This document shows positions 1-8,497 of a DNA stretch of 64,000 nt, piece by piece. Below the pieces are notes generated by a model. That model was given only the letters and a program-made list of their open reading frames with translations. It ran no database searches and was not told the DNA's origin. The stretch covers positions 248,001 through 312,000 of the forward strand of contig NZ_RBIQ01000009.1 in NCBI RefSeq assembly GCF_003634105.1, given 5' to 3'. Position numbers and translations under genes: made by a program. Source of the DNA: Maribacter vaceletii. GTDB taxonomy: Bacteria > Bacteroidota > Bacteroidia > Flavobacteriales > Flavobacteriaceae. Positions within the stretch are counted from its first letter, which is position 1, and the number at the start of each line of letters is the position of its first letter.

Positions 1-597
1 TGGATATTTAGGAATTAGATTAGAAAATAAATAATCTATGGTTTCTGCATTAGAGGTTCCTACCGTATCTGAAAGCGATAAGATTTTAACTCCCATTTTA
101 GCTAGCTTCTCTGTCCATTCCCCTACTATATCTACATTCCAAGGATCACCATAAGGGTTTCCAAAACCCATAGATATATAGGTTACTACTTCTTTGTTAG
201 AAGCATCTGCTATATTTAATATTTCTTGCAGTATTTCTACAGACTGTGAAATTGTTTTATGCGTATTACGCATTTGAAAATTCTCTGAAATTGAAAAAGG
301 ATACCCTAAATACTGTATTTCTTTATGCTTAGATGCATCTTGTGCTCCACGAACATTTGCTACAATAGATAATAATTTACTTTTTGTTTTGGATAAATCT
401 AAATTAGCTAACACCTCAGCAGTATCAATCATTTGAGGTATTGCTCTTGGAGATACAAAGCTTCCAAAATCTAGCGTATCAAAACCACAACCCAATAAAG
501 ATTGTATATATTTTACTTTTTTTTCCGTTGGGATAAAAGTTTTAATACCCTGCATAGCATCTCTAGGGCATTCTATAATTTTAACAGATGTAGACAT
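1..597 (-). CDS. Hydroxymethylglutaryl-CoA lyase, N-terminal part (cut by window edge)
   Basis: An open frame of 199 codons starts at the ATG at 597 and runs off the left edge, so the C-terminal part is missing. The translation begins MSTSVKIIECPRDAMQGI, where PRDAMQ matches the PRDGLQ-type active-site strand of the HMG-CoA lyase/DRE-TIM family, and continues with FGSFVSP. The family cleaves HMG-CoA to acetoacetate and acetyl-CoA in leucine breakdown or ketone-body metabolism. The Cys loop of the lyases would lie outside the window, so a related aldolase or isopropylmalate-synthase-like activity is not excluded. The LysE exporter gene lies upstream on the same strand, 29 nt away, so the two may be co-transcribed. 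Confidence 0.85.
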   Translation of the reverse strand, partial: MSTSVKIIECPRDAMQGIKTFIPTEKKVKYIQSLLGCGFDTLDFGSFVSPRAIPQMIDTAEVLANLDLSKTKSKLLSIVANVRGAQDASKHKEIQYLGYPFSISENFQMRNTHKTISQSVEILQEILNIADASNKEVVTYISMGFGNPYGDPWNVDIVGEWTEKLAKMGVKILSLSDTVGTSNAETIDYLFSNLIPKYP

Positions 598-626
598 TCT
601 TACATTTAAGGACTATAAATTTACTG

Positions 627-1253
627 TTATTTATCCGAAAAAAATAGAAATATTCCAATTGCTACAAACACAATAATTTGCAACCATTTAAAAAAAACTC
701 CTATTCTTTCATTTTTTCTGAAATAATCAGAAATATAACTAGATAAAATTACGATTATGCTAAAAATAATAAAAGAGACAAACATAAACAATAACCCTAG
801 AACATAGAACTGAGCTACAGTATTTAGCTCTTTACTAAACAAGAATCCTGGAAAAAAAGCTAGAAAAAAAATGGTGACTTTAGGGTTTAACACATTCATT
901 ATAAAGCCTTGTTTAAACAGTTGCCAAGTACTCCTCTTTACCACCTCTTCTCCAGACAAATTAATTGCATCTTTACTAGTATATACCTTGTATGCTAAAT
1001 AGATTAAATAACTAGCTCCACATAGTTTTATGATAAAAAAAATAATCTCGTTATTTTTAATAATTGCGGACACTCCAAAAGCTAGTAGTGTAGTATGTAT
1101 TATACAGCCAGAAATAAGCCCCATAACTGTAGCCATACCGTATTTTCTTCCATTTGTAACACTCTGCATTAGGACATAAATATTATCTGGCCCTGGAGAA
1201 ATAGCCAAAACAGAAGTTGCTGCCACAAAAGCAAACAAAATTTCTACATTCAA
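627..1253 (-). CDS. LysE/RhtB-family amino-acid exporter
   Basis: This 208-aa inner-membrane protein has about six hydrophobic segments. It carries the family signature near the N terminus (ISPGPDNIYVL, about residues 18-28), followed by a polar loop NGRKYG. The length is normal for LysE/RhtB exporters, which use the proton motive force to export amino acids or related metabolites. The substrate cannot be read from sequence. It lies 29 nt upstream of the HMG-CoA lyase gene on the same strand, which would fit a link to amino-acid overflow, but this is inference. Confidence 0.85.
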   Translation of the reverse strand: MNVEILFAFVAATSVLAISPGPDNIYVLMQSVTNGRKYGMATVMGLISGCIIHTTLLAFGVSAIIKNNEIIFFIIKLCGASYLIYLAYKVYTSKDAINLSGEEVVKRSTWQLFKQGFIMNVLNPKVTIFFLAFFPGFLFSKELNTVAQFYVLGLLFMFVSFIIFSIIVILSSYISDYFRKNERIGVFFKWLQIIVFVAIGIFLFFSDK

Positions 1254-1352
1254 TTTTTGATATATTAGAGTTTATACTTTTTTAAGTATATAAGAGAAAA
1301 CACTATTGTACATGAAACCTCTGAGGGATTTTATGTAAAAAACACTGGAATA

Positions 1353-2393
1353 TTAGATATTTCTCTCTAAAATAGCCTTATTAATTTTCTTAACTAAAGC
1401 TGGACCTTCATAAACAAAACCTGTCCAAATTTGAATTAAATCCGCTCCAGCTTCCAGCTTTTCTATTGCATCATCTTCAGAGTTTATACCACCAACACCA
1501 ATTATAGGAAAAGCTTTATTACTCTTTTCGGATAAAAATCGAATTACCTCTGTACTTCTATCTTTAAGAGGTTTCCCGCTTAAACCTCCTTTTTCTTCGG
1601 TTTCTACTAAGCTAGATTTTAAGTTTTTTCTTTCTATAGTAGTATTGGTCGCTATTATCCCATCAATTTTAGTTTCTGCTACAATATCTATAATATCTAA
1701 CAACTGTGCATCTGTAAGGTCTGGGGCAATTTTTAAAAGAATAGGCTTATTAACACCATCCCTTTTTACTGTATACTTCTGGTTCTGCACTTTTAACTCT
1801 TTTAACAACGCAGTAAGTGGTTCTTTGTCTTGCAACTCTCTTAAACCAGGGGTGTTAGGGGAGCTTACATTTACTACAAAATAATCTACATGATCAAAAA
1901 GTGCATCAAAACAAACTAAATAATCTTTAATTGCATCTTCGTTTGGCGTTACTTTGTTCTTTCCAATATTACCACCAATAAGTACATTATGCTTCTTTTT
2001 TAATTTTTCTACAGCTTCAAAAACACCATTATTATTAAACCCCATACGGTTAATAATAGCCTTATCTGCCTTTAATCTAAAAAGTCTTTTTTTAGGATTG
2101 CCATCTTGAGGTTTTGGTGTTAATGTTCCTATTTCTACAAACCCAAAACCAAAGTTTGCTAGCTCATTATACAAAACAGCATTCTTATCAAAACCAGCTG
2201 CAAGTCCAACCGGGTTATCAAACTTTAACCCAAACACTTCTCGCTCTAATCGTTTATCTTTTACTACAAAAAGAGACCTAAATAGTCCAGACATCCCAAT
2301 TTTAGAGGAAAACTTTATTAGTTTAAAACTAATATGATGCACTCTTTCTGGGTCTAATAAAAAAAATAATGGACGTATTAAAATCTTATACAT
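1353..2393 (-). CDS. pyrD: Dihydroorotate dehydrogenase (quinone), class 2
   Basis: PyrD oxidises dihydroorotate to orotate with FMN and passes electrons to the quinone pool, the fourth step of pyrimidine synthesis. The 346-aa length and the hydrophobic N-terminal stretch before the barrel fit membrane-associated class 2 enzymes. Visible motifs are [10 protein letters not shown] (about 63-72), [17 protein letters not shown], the substrate loop NRMGFNNNG, and [15 protein letters not shown], whose second Ser is the class 2 catalytic base. IGVGGI and the C-terminal [13 protein letters not shown] are FMN phosphate-binding elements. A TACTTTTG -7 box lies at 2414-2421. pyrF is elsewhere in the window (47 kb), so the pyrimidine genes are dispersed. 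Confidence 0.95.
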   Translation of the reverse strand: MYKILIRPLFFLLDPERVHHISFKLIKFSSKIGMSGLFRSLFVVKDKRLEREVFGLKFDNPVGLAAGFDKNAVLYNELANFGFGFVEIGTLTPKPQDGNPKKRLFRLKADKAIINRMGFNNNGVFEAVEKLKKKHNVLIGGNIGKNKVTPNEDAIKDYLVCFDALFDHVDYFVVNVSSPNTPGLRELQDKEPLTALLKELKVQNQKYTVKRDGVNKPILLKIAPDLTDAQLLDIIDIVAETKIDGIIATNTTIERKNLKSSLVETEEKGGLSGKPLKDRSTEVIRFLSEKSNKAFPIIGVGGINSEDDAIEKLEAGADLIQIWTGFVYEGPALVKKINKAILERNI

Positions 2394-2413
2394 GGTTCAA
2401 GGGAAAATTTTGG

Positions 2414-2421
2414 CAAAAGTA
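2414..2421 (-). promoter_or_regulatory. -7 element of pyrD promoter
   Basis: Read on the minus strand the site is TACTTTTG, a match to the Bacteroidota TAnnTTTG element, 20 nt before the pyrD start codon. No clear TTTG -33 box is seen at the usual spacing. Confidence 0.5.
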
Positions 2422-2478
2422 CAAACTCAACCTGAGTAATTTCTTCTTCTAGCTCTGTTTTTTAAAAGAACTTTCAAA

Positions 2479-2919
2479 TTATTTTGGAGCAATACTATCT
2501 TTGTAAACTACTGGTGTTATTACAAAGGGTTTTCTATACGCTTCTTTACAAAGTTCTATATAACGATTATATTGTTTTTCGTTAAAACTTTCTAACAACT
2601 TAAGGTCTGTTTCTTCAGCTTTATCGGCTAATTTGTTTTTAAGCACTAAATATTTATTCCCCAAAAGTTCTAGTTCCTGTGGCGTACTCTGTGGGTGTTC
2701 TTCTAATAACTTTTCTATTTCATCCTCTATAGTTTTTGCCTCTAAACCATAAGCAGCTTTTAAATCTTCCAGTTTATTTTTCTGGTTTGTATTTAACTGA
2801 AAAACAGAAACAATAGTTTCTACATTACCACCCCCTACATTTAAAGTACAATCTTGCGAAAAACTAACAAAACAAGAAAAAACAAATACTATAATACTAC
2901 TATATTTAATACACTCCAT
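2479..2919 (-). CDS. Small secreted helical protein, Spy/LTXXQ-like (unknown function)
   Basis: A 146-aa protein with an N-terminal hydrophobic segment (about residues 7-21) ending in FSQ, a likely signal peptide. The mature part is almost entirely charged and helical, with QLNTNQKNKLEDL, a Glu-rich middle and a final FNEKQYNRYIELC. The pattern of a turn followed by long amphipathic helices resembles periplasmic Spy/CpxP-type LTXXQ proteins, but no diagnostic motif is strong, so this is only a fold guess. It is divergent from pepT with a 165-nt gap. Confidence 0.65.
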   Translation of the reverse strand: MECIKYSSIIVFVFSCFVSFSQDCTLNVGGGNVETIVSVFQLNTNQKNKLEDLKAAYGLEAKTIEDEIEKLLEEHPQSTPQELELLGNKYLVLKNKLADKAEETDLKLLESFNEKQYNRYIELCKEAYRKPFVITPVVYKDSIAPK

Positions 2920-3060
2920 TTATTTACATTTTTACTAAAACCTTCTCCTAATAAGTAATTAAAATTTACAATAAAAGCACTTTTTTAACTGTACCAACAA
3001 AAGTGATAATAAACTTACTTTTAACACACTACAATATTATAATTTATACATTAGAAACCC

Positions 3061-3068
3061 TATTTTTG
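3061..3068 (+). promoter_or_regulatory. -7 element of pepT promoter
   Basis: TATTTTTG matches TAnnTTTG and lies 16 nt before the pepT ATG, predicting a very short leader. Confidence 0.55.
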
Positions 3069-3084
3069 AATAAAAATTATAGTA

Positions 3085-4311
3085 ATGCAGCATCTTATTA
3101 ATCGGTTTTTAAGTTACGTAAAAATTGACACCCAAAGCAATCCTGAATCTAAAACCACTCCTAGCACTGAGAAACAATGGAACTTAGCTCTAGAATTAGT
3201 AAATGAGCTAAAAAGCATTGGTCTAGAAGATGTTACTATAGACAACCATGCGTATATTATGGCAACCTTGCCTAGTAATATAGACAAAGAAGTACCCACT
3301 ATTGGTTTTATTTCTCATTTTGACACAACCCCAGATTTTTCTGGGACAAATGTTAACCCACAAATTATAAAAAATTATGATGGGAAAGACATTGTATTAA
3401 ATGCTGAAAAAAATATAATTCTATCTCCAAATTATTTTGAAGATTTGCTCTTATACAAAGGACAAACATTAATTACTACCGATGGAACTACACTTCTAGG
3501 AGCAGATGATAAAGCCGGAATTGCAGAAATTGTAACTGCTATGGAATATCTTATTAAACACCCAGAAATTAAACACGGCAAAATTAGAATTGCATTTACA
3601 CCAGACGAAGAGATAGGTAGAGGTGCTCATAAGTTTGATGTTGAAAAATTTGGAGCAAAATGGGCTTACACCATGGACGGTAGTCAAATTGGTGAGTTAG
3701 AGTACGAAAATTTTAATGCCGCTGGAGCAAAAATAACAGTTGCCGGTAAAAGTGTGCATCCTGGCTACGCAAAAGGAAAAATGGTAAATGCTATAAACAT
3801 TGCCAATGAATTTATGTCTATTTTACCTATGGAAGAAACTCCAGAGCATACCACTGACAGAGAAGGTTTTTTTCATGTTCACCATATGCAAGGAGAAATA
3901 GAACAAGCTACTTTTGAATTAATTATTAGAGATCACGACCGAGAAAAGTTTGAAGAACGCAAACAACTACTCTTAAAAATAACCGAAAAATTAAATTCTA
4001 TTCATGGAAATTGCATAACTATAGATATTAAAGATCAATATTATAATATGCGCGAAAAAATTGAACCCGTAATGTATGTGGTAGAAATTGCTAAAAGAGC
4101 AATGGAATCTATAGGAATTAAACCTATTATAAAACCTATTAGAGGAGGAACAGATGGTTCTCAACTTAGTTATATGGGACTCCCTTGTCCTAATATTTTT
4201 GCTGGCGGGCATAATTTTCATGGTAAATATGAATATGTTCCTGCAGAAAGCATGGTACAAGCAGTTGGAGTTATCGTAAAAATTGCCGAAATTACTGCTG
4301 CTAAAGCGTAA
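3085..4311 (+). CDS. pepT: Peptidase T (tripeptide aminopeptidase)
   Basis: PepT is a cytoplasmic dinuclear-zinc M20 exopeptidase that removes the N-terminal residue from tripeptides. The 408-aa length matches E. coli PepT (408 aa). Metal and catalytic motifs are in the usual order: [13 protein letters not shown] (first His and catalytic Asp, about 76-88), [16 protein letters not shown] (bridging Asp), [14 protein letters not shown] (catalytic Glu pair) and [12 protein letters not shown] (last His). The dimerisation or lid domain lies between about 205 and 320. The YdeI-like gene starts 4 nt after the stop, so the two probably form one transcript. Confidence 0.96.
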   Translation: MQHLINRFLSYVKIDTQSNPESKTTPSTEKQWNLALELVNELKSIGLEDVTIDNHAYIMATLPSNIDKEVPTIGFISHFDTTPDFSGTNVNPQIIKNYDGKDIVLNAEKNIILSPNYFEDLLLYKGQTLITTDGTTLLGADDKAGIAEIVTAMEYLIKHPEIKHGKIRIAFTPDEEIGRGAHKFDVEKFGAKWAYTMDGSQIGELEYENFNAAGAKITVAGKSVHPGYAKGKMVNAINIANEFMSILPMEETPEHTTDREGFFHVHHMQGEIEQATFELIIRDHDREKFEERKQLLLKITEKLNSIHGNCITIDIKDQYYNMREKIEPVMYVVEIAKRAMESIGIKPIIKPIRGGTDGSQLSYMGLPCPNIFAGGHNFHGKYEYVPAESMVQAVGVIVKIAEITAAKA

Positions 4312-4315
4312 TATT

Positions 4316-4918
4316 ATGGAAACTTCTGAAAAGCTAGAAAAGTATTTTTCTGAAGAACACACTTTTAAAATAGAAATAGAAATACTCCGAAAACTTCTCT
4401 TATCTACGGATTTAGCAGAAAATTTTAAATGGAGTGTACCTACCTATACCATTAATAATAAAAACGTTTTATCGCTTGGTAAATTTAAAAACCACTATGG
4501 CATCTGGTTTTTTAATGGGGTGTTTTTAACGGACCCAATCAAGGTTTTAAAAAATGCTCAAGAAGGTAAAACTAAAGCAATGCGCCAATGGAAGTTTACG
4601 GCTGAAGATAAAATAAACACCAAGAGAGTACTAGAATATTGTAACGAAGCCATAGAAAATGAAAGAAAGGGCTTAAAAATTTCTACAGTTAAAAAGAAAG
4701 TTAGTACCTTAAAAATTCCATCCATATTATCTAAAGTTTTGAAAGAAAATAGTATCGCAAAAAAAGCCTTCAAGAAACTACCTGCTTATAAGCAAAAAGA
4801 ATATACAGAATACATAGTTTTAGCTAAACAAGAAAAAACAAAAATTTCAAGGTTACAAAAAATCATTCCTTTAATAGAAAAAGGTATTGGCTTAAACGAT
4901 AAATACCGTAATTGCTAA
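4316..4918 (+). CDS. YdeI/OmpD-associated family protein with DUF1801-like N-domain
   Basis: The start was placed at the ATG at 4316, 4 nt after the pepT stop; an upstream in-frame ATG at 4283 would overlap pepT. The 200-aa product has an N-terminal DUF1801-type alpha/beta domain (KWSVPTYTINNKNVLSLG, YGIWFFNG) and a C-terminal helical YdeI-type part (AFKKLPAYKQKEYTEYI). Homologues are annotated as YdeI/OmpD-associated or bacteriocin-protection proteins; the biochemical role is unknown. No signal peptide is seen, so it is probably cytoplasmic. The downstream PLD gene begins 26 nt later. Confidence 0.75.
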   Translation: METSEKLEKYFSEEHTFKIEIEILRKLLLSTDLAENFKWSVPTYTINNKNVLSLGKFKNHYGIWFFNGVFLTDPIKVLKNAQEGKTKAMRQWKFTAEDKINTKRVLEYCNEAIENERKGLKISTVKKKVSTLKIPSILSKVLKENSIAKKAFKKLPAYKQKEYTEYIVLAKQEKTKISRLQKIIPLIEKGIGLNDKYRNC

Positions 4919-4944
4919 CTATTAAGTTTTTTTCAAAAATAACT

Positions 4945-6474
4945 ATGATAAAAAAAACCTTTTTTTCACTTTTAATACTATTATTAATTCTCTGCTGTAA
5001 AGAAGAAAAAATAATGACAAAGACCTCTACTAATTGCCAAAATATAAAAAGAGATACTACCATTTCTCTTTCTGCTGCCTTAAAAGAAGTTAAACCTTTA
5101 ATGCAAGATAAAACAGGGGTTTATGTATTAGAAGATGGTGGCACTGCAATGGTTACTAGAGCTTGGCTGTGCGAATATGCCGAAAAAAGCATTGACATAC
5201 AGTACTTTATATTTTCTACAGACAATATAGGATTAATAGCTAGCGATTATCTTGTACGTGCAGCAGACAGAGGTGTAAAAGTTCGTTTATTAATAGACGA
5301 TATTATGGTAGATGGTGGTTTTAAGGATATTCTTTCTCTTAATGCACATGAAAATATAGAAATTAGAATTTATAACCCTGGAGTAAATCTTGGTAAAAAT
5401 ATTTTTCAAAAAATAGGAAAATTTGCAACAGACTTTAGGTCTGCCAACCAACGCATGCATAACAAAACTTTTGTTGTAGACAAGCAGGTTGTTATTACTG
5501 GCGGACGTAATATTGCTGATGAATATTTTGATTATGACCATGAATATAATTTTAGAGACCGTGATGTTTTATTATTAGGAAAAGAAACAAAACAGATAAA
5601 TACGTCTTTTCAACAATTTTGGGATAGTGATTTAAGTGTGCCTGCTATAGAATTAACGGATACATTACCCGAGGAACTTAATGATAAAGACCGATTTTCT
5701 AAATTACATGAATATGCGTGTAATCCTGAAAATTTTTGGCCACAAGTACGCGAAAAAATTCAAAACTTACCTCAGGTATTTAAATCTTTAAAAGAATCGG
5801 ATAAGCTAGTTTGGACAGATTCTGTTTCTTTTGTTTCTGATTTTCCAGGAAAAAATGACGGCGAAAGCGGCTTAGGAGGTGGTGGCATTACAACCAGTAA
5901 ACTTTTAAAACTGGTAAAAAGCGCAAAAAAAAGTATAGAAATACAAACCCCTTATTTAATTACTTCTGAGCTTGGTAAAAATCTTTTTAAAGAAGTTGTA
6001 GAACGCGGTGTTAAAGTTAGAATCCTAACTAACAGTTTAGCATCTACAGATAATGTAGAAGCCTTTAGTAGTTACCAAACAGACCGTGAAGCGTTATTAG
6101 AAACAGGAGTAAAAATATATGAGTTTAAACCAGATGCTGCAGAGCAAACCAAAATAATGACAGGTGCTCTCCAAGAGGAATTGGATTATAAGCCTACTTT
6201 TGGACTACATGCAAAATCTATGGTCATAGATGGCAAAACAACAATTATTGGCACTTTTAATTTAGACCCTAGGAGTGCCAACTTAAATACAGAATGTATA
6301 ACTATAATAAACTCTAAAGAAATAACAAAATTTGTCTTAGAAGGCATGGAGGAAGAGTTTAAACCAGAAAACTCTTGGCATATTACATTAGATTACAATC
6401 CGGATAGTGAAGTTAGCAACTACAAACGTTTAAAAACTTGGACACGTAAAATACTACCTAAAGATATTTTATAA
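4945..6474 (+). CDS. ClsC-like cardiolipin synthase / phospholipase D family lipoprotein
   Basis: Two HxK(x)4D phospholipase D half-sites are clear: HNKTFVVD (about residue 170) and HAKSMVID (about 415), each followed by a Gly-rich strand and an Asn-containing loop. The overall plan (DGGTAMVTRAWLCEYAEKS, then SIDIQYFIF) matches ClsC-type synthases, which transfer phosphatidyl groups between phospholipids to make cardiolipin. I chose the ATG at 4945 because it gives a lipoprotein signal (ILLLILCCKEEK); the in-frame ATG at 4912 would overlap the preceding gene and spoil the signal. The 509-aa length is slightly longer than E. coli ClsC. A bidirectional terminator follows. Confidence 0.85.
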   Translation: MIKKTFFSLLILLLILCCKEEKIMTKTSTNCQNIKRDTTISLSAALKEVKPLMQDKTGVYVLEDGGTAMVTRAWLCEYAEKSIDIQYFIFSTDNIGLIASDYLVRAADRGVKVRLLIDDIMVDGGFKDILSLNAHENIEIRIYNPGVNLGKNIFQKIGKFATDFRSANQRMHNKTFVVDKQVVITGGRNIADEYFDYDHEYNFRDRDVLLLGKETKQINTSFQQFWDSDLSVPAIELTDTLPEELNDKDRFSKLHEYACNPENFWPQVREKIQNLPQVFKSLKESDKLVWTDSVSFVSDFPGKNDGESGLGGGGITTSKLLKLVKSAKKSIEIQTPYLITSELGKNLFKEVVERGVKVRILTNSLASTDNVEAFSSYQTDREALLETGVKIYEFKPDAAEQTKIMTGALQEELDYKPTFGLHAKSMVIDGKTTIIGTFNLDPRSANLNTECITIINSKEITKFVLEGMEEEFKPENSWHITLDYNPDSEVSNYKRLKTWTRKILPKDIL

Positions 6475-6476
6475 AC

Positions 6477-6506
6477 AAAAAAGACCAGCAATAATGCTGA
6501 TCTTTT
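6477..6506. terminator. Bidirectional terminator between PLD gene and yajC
   Basis: Arms AAAAGACCAGCA and TGCTGATCTTTT flank a 4-nt loop, with one C/A mismatch that becomes a G-U wobble on the minus strand. A-tract and T-tract flanks allow use by both convergent genes. Confidence 0.8.
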
Positions 6507-6528
6507 AAATTATATAAAAACTAAAATC

Positions 6529-6822
6529 TTACTTTTTCTCTGAAGCTGGAGCATTTAACTTTTTGCTCATTTCCATTGAAATTGCAGAACGGTCAAATTT
6601 TAATTTTCCTGCCATGGTTTCAATAACGCAAGAAGCATCCTTATCATTTAAATCTATTACTTTACCGTGCAAACCACTTTTAGTAACAATACGATCCCCT
6701 CTTTTTAATTCTTCTCCAAATTTGCGTTCATCTTTTTGCCTTTTCATTTGTGGTCGTATCATAAAAAAATATGCGACAACAAAAATTAAAATCATTGGCA
6801 AAAACTGTCCAATATCACCCAT
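6529..6822 (-). CDS. yajC: Preprotein translocase accessory subunit YajC
   Basis: A 97-aa inner-membrane protein with one N-terminal membrane segment ending in the hallmark FFMIRPQMKRQKD. A cytoplasmic domain follows with GDRIVTKSGLHGKV and a C-terminal stretch that supports a beta barrel. YajC binds SecDF and SecYEG and assists protein export. It is last in the nusB-DUF1573-yajC operon, 23 nt after the DUF1573 gene, an order common in Bacteroidota. Confidence 0.95.
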   Translation of the reverse strand: MGDIGQFLPMILIFVVAYFFMIRPQMKRQKDERKFGEELKRGDRIVTKSGLHGKVIDLNDKDASCVIETMAGKLKFDRSAISMEMSKKLNAPASEKK

Positions 6823-6845
6823 GTTATTTATTTAAAATTAATTAT

Positions 6846-7322
6846 TTAGTTAGCTGTTGGTCCAACAGGAGTTGCTCCTTTAGGGTTTACAAATGCTTTA
6901 ATACGTAAAGTTTCAGACTTTTTTGCCGTGTTAGCAGTTACCGTAATTGTTTTTGTTATTTGGTTTTGCCCTGACCCATTAAATTTAACTAATAACTCTC
7001 CTGTTTCTCCTGGAGCTATTGGCGTATTCTTCGGGTATTCTGGAATAGTACAACCACAACTACTTTTAGCATCTGTTAAAATTAATGGCCCTGTTCCTGT
7101 ATTTGTAAAAGTAAATACTGTCTCTTGCGGTGTTCCTTGTGTAATAGTCCCAAAATCATGTTCAGATTTATCAAAAGACATTACAGGTAAAGCTTTTGAA
7201 GCTTCGTCTCTTTCTGCAGCAACAGCTACATTTTCTGTTTTTATTTTACTAGATGCTTTTTCTTTGCAAGACACAAATGTAAATGCAGAAAATAAAGCGG
7301 TCATTAAAAGAATTCTTTTCAT
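6846..7322 (-). CDS. DUF1573 lipoprotein
   Basis: A 158-aa protein with a lipoprotein signal (ALFSAFTFVSCKEK) and one DUF1573 Ig-like domain. Visible signatures are FDKSEHDFGTITQG, VFTFTNTGTGPL, the SSCGCTIPEYP turn and LLVKFNGSGQ. Such ASPM-SPD-2-Hydin-like domains are beta sandwiches in exported proteins; the function is unknown. It sits between nusB and yajC in one operon. The two Cys of SSCGCT may be redox active or bind metal, but nothing here decides that. Confidence 0.85.
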   Translation of the reverse strand: MKRILLMTALFSAFTFVSCKEKASSKIKTENVAVAAERDEASKALPVMSFDKSEHDFGTITQGTPQETVFTFTNTGTGPLILTDAKSSCGCTIPEYPKNTPIAPGETGELLVKFNGSGQNQITKTITVTANTAKKSETLRIKAFVNPKGATPVGPTAN

Positions 7323-7363
7323 TATTGTTGTTTTTTTATTTATTACAAAATTAAAAAATATTT

Positions 7364-8311
7364 TTATAAGAGCCCCCTACCTATTTTGTTAAGCTTTCCT
7401 TCTTTTTTATATTCTTTTACCAATTTATCCAAAATACCGTTAATAAATATGCTACTTTTTGGAGTAGAATACTCTTTTGCTATTTCTAAATATTCATTTA
7501 TTGTAACTTTTTCTGGAATAGATGGGAAGTTTAACAATTCACAAATTGCCATTTTCATTAAAATAGCATCTATACCTGCAATACGGTCTTTATCCCAATT
7601 AGGAGTTTTTCCTTCAATTTCTTTTTCTAACTCACTATTAGTTAATAATGTTTTAGATAATAATTTTTGTGCATATTGCATATCTTCCTCATCTTTTATA
7701 AGACTTGGCAAAAAGAAAGCATCTCTTGAGTTTTCCTTTACTTTCTTTAAATGTTTTAGTAAATAGGTGTTTACAATAGGAATATCATCTACCCAAGTAA
7801 GTTTATCGTCTTCAAAATAATCGTAAATCTTTTCATTTGGAGCAATTATTTCTTTAAACAAATCTATAATCAACTCTTTATCTTTGTCGTAAGAAATGTC
7901 TTTGGTATGCATATATTTTAAATACCTATCGCTCTCTAGAATACTTTTATAAATTAATTTTACGTATTCTTCATTTAAATACCAGTTATCTAACTTACGT
8001 ATCTCTAACTCTTCTTTAAGTTGTTCATTGTTTACTAATTGTAATAGTAATTTATTAGCAACAAACTTTTCTTTAAAAGGTAAGTCGTCTCCTGTACTAG
8101 CTATATACTTTTTTGAAGATAATTTTAATTGATTATCGGCCATTTGGTGTACCTCTATCAATAAGCTAAGTAACAATAGGTACAGGCTGTACATATTTTC
8201 TATACTTACATCTAAAAATTTTTTCTGTTTTTCTAAAGAATCATCTTTAGATTGTATCAAGGCATAAATGCTTTGCATTACTTTTACCCTAATGTGTCTT
8301 CTTGTAAGCAT
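7364..8311 (-). CDS. nusB: Transcription antitermination factor NusB, long Bacteroidota form
   Basis: NusB binds boxA RNA with NusE (S10) during rRNA antitermination. This 315-aa protein is about twice the length of E. coli NusB. It begins MLTRRHIRVKVMQSIYA, which resembles the NusB first helix, then has a long insertion. The C-terminal third shows the core: NWDKDRIAGIDAILMKMAICELLNFPSIPEKVTINEY, given here only as a residue range of about 235-270, then AKEYSTPKSSIFINGILDKL. It is first in the nusB-DUF1573-yajC operon. Confidence 0.9.
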   Translation of the reverse strand: MLTRRHIRVKVMQSIYALIQSKDDSLEKQKKFLDVSIENMYSLYLLLLSLLIEVHQMADNQLKLSSKKYIASTGDDLPFKEKFVANKLLLQLVNNEQLKEELEIRKLDNWYLNEEYVKLIYKSILESDRYLKYMHTKDISYDKDKELIIDLFKEIIAPNEKIYDYFEDDKLTWVDDIPIVNTYLLKHLKKVKENSRDAFFLPSLIKDEEDMQYAQKLLSKTLLTNSELEKEIEGKTPNWDKDRIAGIDAILMKMAICELLNFPSIPEKVTINEYLEIAKEYSTPKSSIFINGILDKLVKEYKKEGKLNKIGRGLL

Positions 8312-8424
8312 GTTTTTAAGAACTTAAAAATAAAAAAATAGGTTAAACTTTGAGGCTGTAAAAGTAAGCATCTATTTTAAAAACTAGACACAACATTTCT
8401 AATTATCTTATGTATTTTATAACA

Positions 8425-8453
8425 TTTGGTTAAACATCAAAAAGTTATCTTTG
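8425..8453 (+). promoter_or_regulatory. Promoter of ABC exporter gene
   Basis: TTTG at 8425-8428, 17 nt, then TATCTTTG at 8446-8453, a good Bacteroidota -33/-7 pair. The gene starts at 8498, giving a leader of about 40 nt. Confidence 0.6.
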
Positions 8454-8497
8454 CCACATTGTTCTATAAAACCACAATATTCCCCTTATTATAACAC

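Noticed and set aside
4912-4944. Upstream start for the phospholipase D gene
   Set aside because: It overlaps the preceding gene and would bury the lipoprotein signal; the ATG at 4945 is better.
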